A DNA stretch of 64,000 bases, taken from Candidatus Delongbacteria bacterium. GTDB lineage: Bacteria; CAIWAD01. Position numbers and translations under genes: made by a program. Each line of letters opens with the position of its first letter. Within the stretch, counting starts at the first letter, position 1. The DNA is taken from assembly GCA_020634015.1 (NCBI GenBank), contig JACKCN010000005.1:288153-352152 (forward strand). Direction: 5' to 3'. Below the pieces are notes generated by a model, which saw only the letters and a program-made list of their open reading frames with translations, searched no databases and was not told where the DNA came from. Of the stretch, positions 32,667 to 41,288 are shown in pieces.

Positions 32667-35381
32667 TCAGGCGTCCAGGATGCGGCGCAGGTTCTGGGAG
32701 AAGGCGCTGATCGAGAAGGGCTTCTGCAGGAATCCATGGATCGCGGGCATGTTCAGCAGAGCGCTGCTGTCCTGGTCGCTGTAACCGGAGCAGACCAGAA
32801 TCCGCACGGAAGGTTTGAGTGCGACCAGGCGTTCGTGGACTTCCAGTCCACTCATTTCCGGCATCATCATGTCCAGAATGACCAGGTCCACCTCGTCGCG
32901 GTGTGTGGAGAAGTACTCCAGGGCATCGTGACCCGTACTGCAGGCCACGGCCTTGTAACCCAGATTCTCGAGGATCCGGAGAATCATGTCGCGGATCACA
33001 TCCTCGTCATCCACCACCAGAATGTGCTCGGTGCCCGGGAGAAGGCCGCCGTGGATCTCGCGGTCGGATTGAGCCGATTCCGACGGATTCTCACACACGG
33101 GAAGCAGGATCCTGAAGCGCGTGCCCACATTGGGGCGGCTGGCGAGTTCGACCCGGCCACCGTGCGCACGCACGATGCCATCGACCATGGCGAGCCCCAG
33201 TCCCGTACCCTTGCCGTCGGACTTGGTGGTGAAGAAAGGGTCAAAGATCTTGACCTGCAGGTCGGTCGGGATTCCGCAACCCGTATCACGAACTTCCAGT
33301 TCCACGAAGTGCTTGCCCGGTTTGTCATCGGCAGCGGCGTCCGGGTCCAGCCGTCGAACCCGTGTGGAAATGTGGATCTGGCCCTCTTCCGCGATCGCAT
33401 CCGCCGAGTTCAGCACCAGATTCAGCAGTACCTGCTCGAGCTGTTCGCTGTCGGCCATCACCATGGGCAGGTCGGAAGCCAGTTCGGTGTGCAGGTGGAT
33501 TCGCTTGGGAACGCCTCGTCCCAGCAGCTGGAGCGTATCTTCCACAAGTGTGTTCAGATTCATCCTGCGCCGTTGTTCGGTGCCCTCGCGGGACATGCCC
33601 AGCAACTGGCGGGTCAGATTGTCGGCCTTGCCCGTGGCGCGTTCGATGGTATCACCGATGCGCTGCAGCTCAGGGTCCTCGGCAAAACGCTGCTTGATGA
33701 ACTGGGCATTGCCCAGAATGCTGGCCAGGATGTTCTTGAAGTCGTGAGCGAAACCACCCGCCAGGCTGCCGATCGATTCCAGCTTCTGGGCGCGCACCAG
33801 TTGGCGCTGCAGCTCGAAACGGCGTGTGATGTCCTGGAACAGGAAGACCACTTCGGTCAGGTTTCCGATCTGGTTGTGGATCGGGAACACGGTGAATGCA
33901 AGATGCAGCTCGCGGCTGGGGCCCTTGTCAAGGCGGATCTCGACGCTTTGCGCGTCCACCGTGTGGGTCTGTCCACCCAGCGCGGCCGTCCAGTGTTCCA
34001 CCAGTCCGGGGATCAGCGAACACAGCCGGTCGGCCGGGGACATGCCGGCGCTGTCCAGCATGAGCGTACGACGTTCGAGGCCGAAGAGCTTCTCGAAACT
34101 GCGATTCACGTGCTCCAGACTGCCGTCGGGTTTGACCACCAGCAGCGCCTGGGGGCTCTGGCTGATGAAGTTTTCGAGGAAACCGAGCCGGTCGCGGCTT
34201 TCCTGCTCGTGGCGCTTCTGCCGGGTCAGGTCGTGCATCACACCTTCGATGGTGCCCAGATCCCGGAACAGCCGCCCACTGAACTGCAGCTCCAGCAGTC
34301 GCCCATCTCGGCTCAGGGAGCGGCACTCGAAACTGCTCACGTGTGTCTCTTCGCGAAGCCGTTGCATGAAGCGATGGTGTGCGTCCTCACTGCCCCAGAT
34401 GTCCTGCAGCTGGGGAACCTCGTCCGCGGGAATGCTGAGCAGTCGATGGGCCCAGGGATTGATCTCGAGCAGGCGACCATCGAGATCCAGCCGGAACAGG
34501 CCAACTTCCGCGTTTTCGACCAGGCTGCGGAACTTGGCTTCGCTGGCCGCCAGCTTCTCAATCAGCTCCTGTTCGGCCAGGATGTCGGTGACCTGGCTGG
34601 CCATGATGCTCATGATTTCCAGGTCCACCTGACTGAAAGGCTGACTTGCATCCCGGGTGAGGGTCAGCGCCCCCAGGACGCGTTCCCCACTGACAAGTGG
34701 CACACTCAGCAGTGCCTCATCCATCACCGGGGTGCCGGGAATCTGCAGGGTCAGGGGGGAATGAAGCACGTCATTCTCGATGAGAGCACGACCATGCTGG
34801 ATCACATGACCGGTCAGACCGGTGCCCGCGGGAACCCGCATGGCCATGATCGTGTCACCGTATTCGATGTCATCGGTGAAGATCGGGCTCAGCGAGCCAT
34901 CGCCATTGACGATGAAGATCGTGGTTCGATTGGAGCGCGTGATCTGCTGGCAGGCGCGACCGATTTCCTCGATGATCGCTTCGTCGTTGCCATGCTTGCG
35001 CAGTTCTGTGGTGATGCGCAGGATCGCGCCCAGGCGTGCGGCCAGCTCCGAAGGGCCCAGGCTGCCATCGGCACGGTAGGGCAGAATGATTTCGCGCCAG
35101 TCCTGGTAACAGCGGACCTGACAGACCAGCTGGGTCCACTTGTTGCCCGCGACACGCACGGACAACCGGCACTCGCCGTCCTCGCTGGGGATGGGCTTGA
35201 CCAGTTGATCCAGCGGAAGCTCGGCCAGTTCCGATTCCGACAGACCGGTGCTTTCACGCCAGGCGTCGTTGGCCAGACGATCGGGGCCCGCTCCGGGCGG
35301 CAGCATTGGGCACAGCAGCAGCCGCCCTCTGAAGCGCTGCATGAAGTTGTTGTGCAGGAGCTGGTTCAACTCCAGGGCCAT
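32667..35381 (-). CDS. Hybrid sensor histidine kinase (GAF-PAS-PAS-HisKA-HATPase-REC)
   Basis: 904 residues from the ATG at 35381, which has AAGG nine bases upstream; a longer frame overlaps metG and is less likely. No transmembrane segment is seen, so it senses a cytosolic signal. Order: short N-terminal PAS-like region, GAF (about 105-275), PAS (about 290-410), PAS (about 420-530), HisKA with phospho-His546 in GGFAHDFKNILASI, HATPase (N box NLVLNSADAI, G boxes DTGCGIP and GKGTGLGLAMV) and a C-terminal receiver with Asp837 in VILDMMMPEMSG. The receiver suggests a phosphorelay. It lies 34 bases after metG in the same direction. Confidence 0.92.
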   Translation of the reverse strand: MALELNQLLHNNFMQRFRGRLLLCPMLPPGAGPDRLANDAWRESTGLSESELAELPLDQLVKPIPSEDGECRLSVRVAGNKWTQLVCQVRCYQDWREIILPYRADGSLGPSELAARLGAILRITTELRKHGNDEAIIEEIGRACQQITRSNRTTIFIVNGDGSLSPIFTDDIEYGDTIMAMRVPAGTGLTGHVIQHGRALIENDVLHSPLTLQIPGTPVMDEALLSVPLVSGERVLGALTLTRDASQPFSQVDLEIMSIMASQVTDILAEQELIEKLAASEAKFRSLVENAEVGLFRLDLDGRLLEINPWAHRLLSIPADEVPQLQDIWGSEDAHHRFMQRLREETHVSSFECRSLSRDGRLLELQFSGRLFRDLGTIEGVMHDLTRQKRHEQESRDRLGFLENFISQSPQALLVVKPDGSLEHVNRSFEKLFGLERRTLMLDSAGMSPADRLCSLIPGLVEHWTAALGGQTHTVDAQSVEIRLDKGPSRELHLAFTVFPIHNQIGNLTEVVFLFQDITRRFELQRQLVRAQKLESIGSLAGGFAHDFKNILASILGNAQFIKQRFAEDPELQRIGDTIERATGKADNLTRQLLGMSREGTEQRRRMNLNTLVEDTLQLLGRGVPKRIHLHTELASDLPMVMADSEQLEQVLLNLVLNSADAIAEEGQIHISTRVRRLDPDAAADDKPGKHFVELEVRDTGCGIPTDLQVKIFDPFFTTKSDGKGTGLGLAMVDGIVRAHGGRVELASRPNVGTRFRILLPVCENPSESAQSDREIHGGLLPGTEHILVVDDEDVIRDMILRILENLGYKAVACSTGHDALEYFSTHRDEVDLVILDMMMPEMSGLEVHERLVALKPSVRILVCSGYSDQDSSALLNMPAIHGFLQKPFSISAFSQNLRRILDA

Positions 35382-35415
35382 GAAGACCTGCCTTGTGCTC
35401 GTATGCGTCGTCAGT

Positions 35416-37347
35416 TCAGCCGATGGAAGCGCCCGGTGGCACATCGCCAGGATTCACCAGCACGAGGGATCCCGGGGATTTGGCCGCCAGCAGCATGCCC
35501 CGGCTTTCGATGCCCCGGATCACGGCCGGCTTGAGATTGGCCACCACGCAGATCATCCGCCCCACCAGCTCGTCGGGCGTGTAGAACAGGGCGATTCCCG
35601 CGACGATCTGGCGCGTGTCACTGCCCGTGTCGATTTTCAGGCGCAGCAGGCGGTCGGCTCCTTCCACGCGGTCGGCTTCGAGAATGCGCGCGGCAAGCAG
35701 TTGTGCCTTGCCGAAGTGTTCGAATGTGATCAGCCCGTCCTCTTCCGCCGCTTCCGCAGCCGCCGGCTTGGCGGGTTTCCCGGGCTTGGCGGGTACCGCA
35801 GGCACGGCGGGCGCGGGGGCGACACCCAGCGCGGCCAGGAAGGCATCGGTGTCGATTCGGGGGAACACGGGATCCCCGTGGCTCACCGTGAAGGGGCGAT
35901 CCTCGCGCCAGTCCAGCAGCTCGACCGCCGGCTCGGTTTCCACACCCAGACGGGCCAGGATTTCGCGGGAGAGTCCGGGCATCACCGGTTCCAGCAGCAG
36001 GGCCGCCAGCCGCAGTGTTTCCGCCGTGTCGGCGAGCATGGCCGCGGCGGAGGCCGGGTCGCTGCGCAGGACTTTCCAGGGCGCGTGCAGTTCCATCTGG
36101 CGGTTGGCCTCGCGGATCATCACGAACACGTCTTCCAGCAGACCGTGGAGATTGTTGCTCTCAACCTGTCTGGGCCAATGGGACACACGGCTGGTGAAGA
36201 AGTCACGCAGCCCGGTGCTCTGGCCACTGGCGGCGGGCAGACGCCCCTCCAGCGACTTGGCGGCAAGGTTTGTCACGCGGGAGAGCAGATTGCCCAGATC
36301 GTTGGCCAGATCGGTGTTCAGGCGCTTGACGATGCTTTCGAAACTGAAGCTGGTGTCGTTCCAGGGTGCCATTTCGCGGATCAGGAAGAAACGGAAGGCG
36401 TCCACCCCGATGTGATCGATCAGGCTCAGCGGATTCACCACGTTGCCTTCGGACTTGGACATCTTCTGGTTGTCCACCAGCCACCAGCCGTGGATCAGCA
36501 GCGAGCGAGGCTGCTCCAGTCCCAGGGCGCGCAGCAGGGTGGGCCAATACACGCAGTGGGTGGTGAGAATGTCCTTGCCGATCAGGTGTGTGCTGGCCGG
36601 CCACCATTCGCCGGCCACCTCGCTGCGGGACTCGGGGCCGCTGCCGGTGACGTAGTTCAGCAGCGCATCGACCCAGACATAACACACGTACTCCCGGTCG
36701 AAGGGCAGTTCGATTCCCCAGTCCATGCGGCTCTTGGGACGACTGATGCACAGGTCCTGCAGAGGCTGACGCAGAAAACCCAGCACCTCGTTGCGACGCT
36801 GTTCGGGCTGGATGAATTCCGGATTGGCCTGGATGTGATCCACGAGCCACTGCTGGAATGCGGACATGCGGAAGAACCAGTTCTTCTCGCGCAGCTTCAC
36901 CACCTCGTTGCCATCGGGGCTGCGGCCGTCCACCAGATCCTTCTCGGTGAAGAACCGTTCGCTCTTGACGTCGTACCAGCCTTCGTAGTCCTGGGTGTAC
37001 AGGTGGCCCTGATCATGCAGTTGCTGCAGACAGCGGGTCACCAGGGCTACATGGTCCGCGTCGGTGGTGCGGATGAAGCGGTCCTGGCGCACGTTCAGCC
37101 GGCTCCAGAGAGCCTTGAAGCGCGCCGACATCTCGTCGCAGTGTTCGCGTGGGCTGACACCGAGGCGGTTGGAGGCCTCGAGCACTTTCTGGCCGTGTTC
37201 GTCGGTTCCCGTCAGAAAATGCGTCTCGTGTCCCATCAGGCGGTGGTAGCGCGAAAAGACATCGGCCAGGACCGTGGTGTAGGCGTGTCCCAGATGCAGG
37301 TCCGAGTTCACATAGTAGATCGGGGTGGTGATGTAGAAGCGGTTCAT
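35416..37347 (-). CDS. metG: Methionyl-tRNA synthetase
   Basis: 643 residues charging tRNA-Met. The HIGH motif is HLGH at 18-21, KMSKS at 295-299. In the connecting peptide the usual zinc cysteines are missing (DLCISRPKSRMDWG), as in the single- or no-knuckle group (Bacillus/Thermus type). After the anticodon-binding helices, an Ala/Pro/Lys-rich linker (about 515-545) joins a C-terminal tRNA-binding (Trbp111/EMAP) domain ending NPGDVPPGASIG. It forms an operon with holB and ricT upstream. Confidence 0.96.
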   Translation of the reverse strand: MNRFYITTPIYYVNSDLHLGHAYTTVLADVFSRYHRLMGHETHFLTGTDEHGQKVLEASNRLGVSPREHCDEMSARFKALWSRLNVRQDRFIRTTDADHVALVTRCLQQLHDQGHLYTQDYEGWYDVKSERFFTEKDLVDGRSPDGNEVVKLREKNWFFRMSAFQQWLVDHIQANPEFIQPEQRRNEVLGFLRQPLQDLCISRPKSRMDWGIELPFDREYVCYVWVDALLNYVTGSGPESRSEVAGEWWPASTHLIGKDILTTHCVYWPTLLRALGLEQPRSLLIHGWWLVDNQKMSKSEGNVVNPLSLIDHIGVDAFRFFLIREMAPWNDTSFSFESIVKRLNTDLANDLGNLLSRVTNLAAKSLEGRLPAASGQSTGLRDFFTSRVSHWPRQVESNNLHGLLEDVFVMIREANRQMELHAPWKVLRSDPASAAAMLADTAETLRLAALLLEPVMPGLSREILARLGVETEPAVELLDWREDRPFTVSHGDPVFPRIDTDAFLAALGVAPAPAVPAVPAKPGKPAKPAAAEAAEEDGLITFEHFGKAQLLAARILEADRVEGADRLLRLKIDTGSDTRQIVAGIALFYTPDELVGRMICVVANLKPAVIRGIESRGMLLAAKSPGSLVLVNPGDVPPGASIG

Positions 37348-37371
37348 GATGATTCCGTGTTCTGGAGAAGC

Positions 37372-38544
37372 CTATGCCTCGGGCGGGCCCTGCGGTCCCT
37401 GCTCGTCCGCGCGCCGTCCTTTGCCTCCGCGTCGACCACCGCGTCGGCGACGGTTGCTGCCTTCGGGCGAGTCGGTACCGGACGCGTCCGGGGAAGAGCC
37501 ATCGGCGGAAGCCTCCCGGCGCTCGCCGGATTCCCGCCGGGGTTGTTCGCGCACTCGGCGATTCTCGGGCGCGGGGGCGTCGGCAGCGGCCTGGGCCACG
37601 TGATCCACGTCCTGGCTCATCGGCTTGCGACCGGTGTTCTCTTCGACGCGGCGCCGCACTTCCTTTTCGAACTTGTCCACATCGCCGGCCCCGCAGGAGC
37701 CGCAACTGGATTTGCAGTTCATCTCGCCGGGCTTGATGGCCATGAATTTCATCAGCTGCTCGTGGCTCACGATGTCCATGTCACCATCGGAGTAACGAAT
37801 GGTCACCTCTTCGCGGAAGATGTCGATCTTGTCCACCAGCGCCAGCCCGCGCAGGGTTTCCACCGCGGTTTCGACCGAAGGGAACCGATCGAACTGGCTC
37901 TTGTAGAAGTCCAGCTCGTAACGCAGGCAGCACTTCAGCCGTCCACAGTTGCCCGAGAGCTTGATCGGGTTCAGTGGCAGGTTCTGGGTCTTGGCCATGG
38001 ATGTGGTCACGGGGTCGAATCGCGGCAGGAAGGCACTGCAGCACTGGCGCTGACCGCAGGGGCCATACCCACCGAACTTCTTGGCTTCGTCGCGTGCGCC
38101 AATCTGGCGCAGGTCGATGCGTGTCCGCAGCTGGCCGGCCAGATCCTTGACCAGATTGCGGAAATCGATGCGTCCCTCGGCCGTGAAGAAGAAGGTGACC
38201 TTCTTGCCGTCCAGCTGGTACTCCACGTTCACCAGTTTCATCCGCAGACGGTGTTCGCGGATCAGCGCCCGGCAGGCTTCCTCGGCAATCGGTTCGCGCT
38301 CGGCGTTGCGCTGCTGGCGCTGGTAGTCGTGGGGACCAGCCTTGCGCAACACGGGACGCACGCTGTGGCGTTCTTCCTCGTCGCTGATGCGGTCCGTATC
38401 CGTGATCTGCACCACGCGGCCGATGTCCTCGCCCTTTTCCGCCTCAACGATCACGTCATCCCCGAGTTTCACGGGGAAGTCCATGGGATTGGTGTAGCTC
38501 AGACGCCGGTTTCCCTTGAACTGCACTTCTATGTAAGCGCCCAT
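37372..38544 (-). CDS. ricT: PSP1-domain protein RicT (YaaT)
   Basis: 390 residues. The PSP1 core carries the conserved cysteine pattern GGYGPCGQRQCCSAFL and NCGRLKCCLRYE, with one more Cys set in MNCKSSCGSCGAG. In B. subtilis RicT works with RicA and RicF, holds iron-sulfur clusters and supports mRNA processing by RNase Y. The last 100 residues are a basic, Gly/Arg-rich disordered tail, longer than in Bacillus. The order holB-ricT-metG matches that of many bacteria. Confidence 0.92.
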   Translation of the reverse strand: MGAYIEVQFKGNRRLSYTNPMDFPVKLGDDVIVEAEKGEDIGRVVQITDTDRISDEEERHSVRPVLRKAGPHDYQRQQRNAEREPIAEEACRALIREHRLRMKLVNVEYQLDGKKVTFFFTAEGRIDFRNLVKDLAGQLRTRIDLRQIGARDEAKKFGGYGPCGQRQCCSAFLPRFDPVTTSMAKTQNLPLNPIKLSGNCGRLKCCLRYELDFYKSQFDRFPSVETAVETLRGLALVDKIDIFREEVTIRYSDGDMDIVSHEQLMKFMAIKPGEMNCKSSCGSCGAGDVDKFEKEVRRRVEENTGRKPMSQDVDHVAQAAADAPAPENRRVREQPRRESGERREASADGSSPDASGTDSPEGSNRRRRGGRRGGKGRRADEQGPQGPPEA

Positions 38545-38618
38545 TGAATTGTCTCCTGGCCGATTCCGGCCGGTTTGGACGGCAGCCCGCGGGGGCCGGT
38601 CCTGTCCCGCGTGTCCGC

Positions 38619-39752
38619 TCAGGCCGGTACTCGGGGGACGATATGGTTGCGCAGAGCCTGCACGAACGTGATCAGGATGCTGTACAGGTACACATTGCGA
38701 TCGAGCAGGGCGAGAATCTTCTCGAGCTCCTCGTTCAGTTCTTCCTCTTCGCGCACTTCAAGACGTGAGGCGAAGGCGGTCAGGGCGTCCAGTTCGTTGC
38801 GGTGATGCACCAGATCCGCGGCCCCCTCGCCGGCCAGCGCCAGCAGGCGCTGATCCTGGAGCCAGCCCTGGGTGCCCCGGATCAGCCCGGCCACCGCATC
38901 ACGGTCGCGCGCGGCTTCCAGTCTGGCCAGCATCTTCATCACCGGCCCCAGGTCCTTGCGCATCACGTCACGCAGGAAGTCGGCCAGGGGCAGTTCCGGT
39001 TCCGGGTTCTGCAGCATGCGCAGCGCGCGTCCGGGCAGACCATCACTGCGTCGGGCCAGGTCGGCAAGTTCGGCGCCGCTGCGGCCCTGGGCCGCGTCAC
39101 GCGTGGCCAGCTCGCGGGCCAGCTCCTCTTCGGCCATCGGCATCAGGCGCACCTGCTGACAACGGCTGACGATGGTGGGCAACATGCTGTCGGGCCGGTC
39201 GGCGCAAAGAATCAGCACCATGCGTTCCGGTGGTTCCTCAAGCAGCTTCAGCAGCGCATTCTGGGCCTGCACTCCCATTTCATGGGCACGAAAGACGATC
39301 ACCACCCGGTAGTTGCCCTGGAAGCTGCGCAGGCTGGCCCAGCGTTTCAGGTAGCGCGATTGGCCAATGTGAATCTGGTTCGCACCCTTGACCTCGGGCT
39401 GGTGCCAGAAGTTGGCCGCCAGTGTCAGGCGTTCGGCAACCACTTCGTTCTGGAAGGCATCCATGGGATTGTCGTCATTTCGACTGCCACTGACCACGGG
39501 CAGAGCGAACAGCAGATGCAGATCGGGATGATCCAGCACGGCCATCTTCAGGCAGCCCGCACAGCGCCCGCAGGGGGCCAGATCCTTGCCCTGCTCGCAG
39601 AACAGCAGACGGGCCAGTTCCAGGGCTGCGGTACTGGCGCCCAGGTCCTCTTCGCCATGGAACAGCCAGGCCGAGGCGAGGCGATCGTTGCGCCATGCTC
39701 GTTCCAGCAGGGTCTTCAACTGGGGCTGGCCAATCAAGGCGTCAAAAGCCAT
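38619..39752 (-). CDS. holB: DNA polymerase III subunit delta'
   Basis: 377 residues of the clamp-loader AAA+ family. The Walker A position reads GEEDLGAST without the usual GKT, as expected for an ATPase-inactive delta'. The zinc cysteines are seen in FCEQGKDLAPCGRCAGC (C52, C61, C64, C67). The sensor stretch is NALLKLLEEPPE. It would act in loading the sliding clamp at replication forks. First gene of the holB-ricT-metG operon; divergent from the lipoprotein gene, with a 233-bp gap in which I recognise no specific element. Confidence 0.93.
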   Translation of the reverse strand: MAFDALIGQPQLKTLLERAWRNDRLASAWLFHGEEDLGASTAALELARLLFCEQGKDLAPCGRCAGCLKMAVLDHPDLHLLFALPVVSGSRNDDNPMDAFQNEVVAERLTLAANFWHQPEVKGANQIHIGQSRYLKRWASLRSFQGNYRVVIVFRAHEMGVQAQNALLKLLEEPPERMVLILCADRPDSMLPTIVSRCQQVRLMPMAEEELARELATRDAAQGRSGAELADLARRSDGLPGRALRMLQNPEPELPLADFLRDVMRKDLGPVMKMLARLEAARDRDAVAGLIRGTQGWLQDQRLLALAGEGAADLVHHRNELDALTAFASRLEVREEEELNEELEKILALLDRNVYLYSILITFVQALRNHIVPRVPA

Positions 39753-39985
39753 GCGAGTTCGTCAATCCAAAGAATGATCGTTGACCTTGGTTCTTCCGTC
39801 CGGGAACGGCCCGTGAATGTGGCACTTTCGCAGCATTGGGCCGCCAGCCCGTCGGCTTGAGCTGCAAATCCTTGGCGGGCTCATTCCTTGCTGGCGGCAA
39901 CGCCGGGCGACCGGTACTTTCAGCCGCTCACACGGGTGAACCAGTGCAGGTCGGCAAGAGTCCGGTCGGGAATCCAGGAGTCCAG

Positions 39986-40678
39986 ATGCGCGCTACCAGA
40001 CGACTCCTGCTGTTGCTGGCACTCTGCGGGTGTCAGGCCCCGCCGGAGCCGACACCGCCAAGGCCCCAATTGCCCGCCAGCTGGGTCGCCACCCTTCCCT
40101 GTGCCGATTGCGCAGGGATCGTGACCACGTTGACCCTCTGGCCGGATTCGGTGTTCTACCTGGAGCGACTGCGGCTTGAGAACAGCGAAGACGACCAGGT
40201 GCCCGACTACCTGCTGGGCAGGTGGGAGCTGAGCGACGGTGGGCGGCTGCGACTGGCATCCAGCGAGCCCCTGCCCGACTGGCAGGCCGGTCCGGAGATG
40301 CTGTCCTTGAGGAAACTCAATCGGGGCCCCACGACGTACGATGACTCCACAGCGGCCACACTGGTTCTGCACAAGGAACTGGAACCGCTGGAGCCCCGCA
40401 CCCAACTGGCAGGGTTTCTGGACCACGAACTGGAAACATTGTCCATTCGTGAGTGTTTCAGTGGGAGACGTTTCTCGGTGATCCCCGGCGGGGACTCCCC
40501 GGCTCTGGATCGAGCCTGGCACGTGCTGGAAGCGCATTCCAGCGGACCGCGACTGGCGATGATTTCGGCACGCCTGGGTCAGGCCGCCAGTCCTGGTGGA
40601 GAGTCGAGATTCGTGCTGTACATCGACCGGTTCATGTCCCTCGAGGAAGATGAGGACTGCCCTGGAGGGGAAGAATGA
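39986..40678 (+). CDS. NlpE-like outer-membrane lipoprotein
   Basis: 230 residues from the ATG at 39986 with CAGGAG five bases upstream. A lipoprotein signal peptide ends LALCGC, predicting lipidation of Cys16. The mature part begins with LPCADCAGIVTTLTLWPD, the hallmark CxxC of NlpE/CutF N-terminal domains (Cys39, Cys42). NlpE is an envelope stress and copper-linked lipoprotein in enterics. The C-terminal part has no clear family match. It heads a run of four plus-strand envelope genes, three of them with further metal-type cysteine motifs. Confidence 0.78.
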   Translation: MRATRRLLLLLALCGCQAPPEPTPPRPQLPASWVATLPCADCAGIVTTLTLWPDSVFYLERLRLENSEDDQVPDYLLGRWELSDGGRLRLASSEPLPDWQAGPEMLSLRKLNRGPTTYDDSTAATLVLHKELEPLEPRTQLAGFLDHELETLSIRECFSGRRFSVIPGGDSPALDRAWHVLEAHSSGPRLAMISARLGQAASPGGESRFVLYIDRFMSLEEDEDCPGGEE

Positions 40679-40748
40679 GCCAGGTTTGGCAAGAGTCACC
40701 CGGCAAGTCCGGGCTTGCACTCTGAAAACGAGGATGTCACTTTCAGTC

Positions 40749-41222
40749 ATGCCGCATCAGCCTCATCATACGAGACGCGCACTCTGGATCTTCGCACTGC
40801 TCTGCGGCTGGTTGCTGGCCGGAGTGGGCAGTGCGCTGGCCTGCGGTCCCGACGGATGCGGTACAAGCCCGGGCTCGTGCTGCTGCAAGCCCGCGGCCGA
40901 AGCCACTGGCAATCCGGCCTCGGCCTCCATGGCGGTCGACTCGTGTTGTGGTGCGGACGAGCGGGTCGCGGCCGAACAGGACTCCTCCCCCGACACGGTC
41001 GCACAGTCTCCCGACGGGTGCGGCGACCGAGCGTCCGCGAACGCCTGCCAATGCGGATGCCCTTGCGGCAGCCCGTCAACGAATCTGGTCCATCCCGGAC
41101 CGAAAATGCCCCGCCTGTTTCCGGCCAGCACGAATTCTCAGCTGGCCAGCCGGACACTGTGGATTCCGGCCGGATTCCGCGCCACTCTCAAGCAGCCCCC
41201 CCGATCCATCCTTCCCTTGTAG
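40749..41222 (+). CDS. Small Cys-rich exported protein, putative metal-binding
   Basis: 157 residues. A signal peptide (LWIFALLCGWLLAGVGSALA) is followed by a mature protein with 12 cysteines in its first 90 residues, in clusters such as CGPDGCG, SCCCKP, SCCGAD and CQCGCPCG, then a Cys-free tail. An in-frame ATG at 40734 is also possible; neither has an ideal ribosome binding site. No family is recognised. Cysteine clusters and position before a TonB receptor and a TRASH-like protein suggest binding of a soft metal ion such as copper in the periplasm or at the surface; this is inference. Confidence 0.7.
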   Translation: MPHQPHHTRRALWIFALLCGWLLAGVGSALACGPDGCGTSPGSCCCKPAAEATGNPASASMAVDSCCGADERVAAEQDSSPDTVAQSPDGCGDRASANACQCGCPCGSPSTNLVHPGPKMPRLFPASTNSQLASRTLWIPAGFRATLKQPPRSILPL

Positions 41223-41288
41223 AGCCTGAACTCCGTCTCGCAGTCTCAGCGCAGACGGCCCCAAGCATCAAGCCGGAAGGAATCTCTC

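Noticed and set aside
32586..35534. 982-codon plus-strand open frame
   Set aside because: Antisense to the hybrid histidine kinase, whose motifs are complete on the minus strand.
35248..38547. 1099-codon plus-strand open frame
   Set aside because: Entirely antisense to the well-supported metG and ricT genes and the start of the kinase; composition is that of an antisense shadow.
39753..39985. Cobalamin riboswitch before the TonB receptor cassette
   Set aside because: I looked for the conserved B12-box words and the flanking helices and did not find them.
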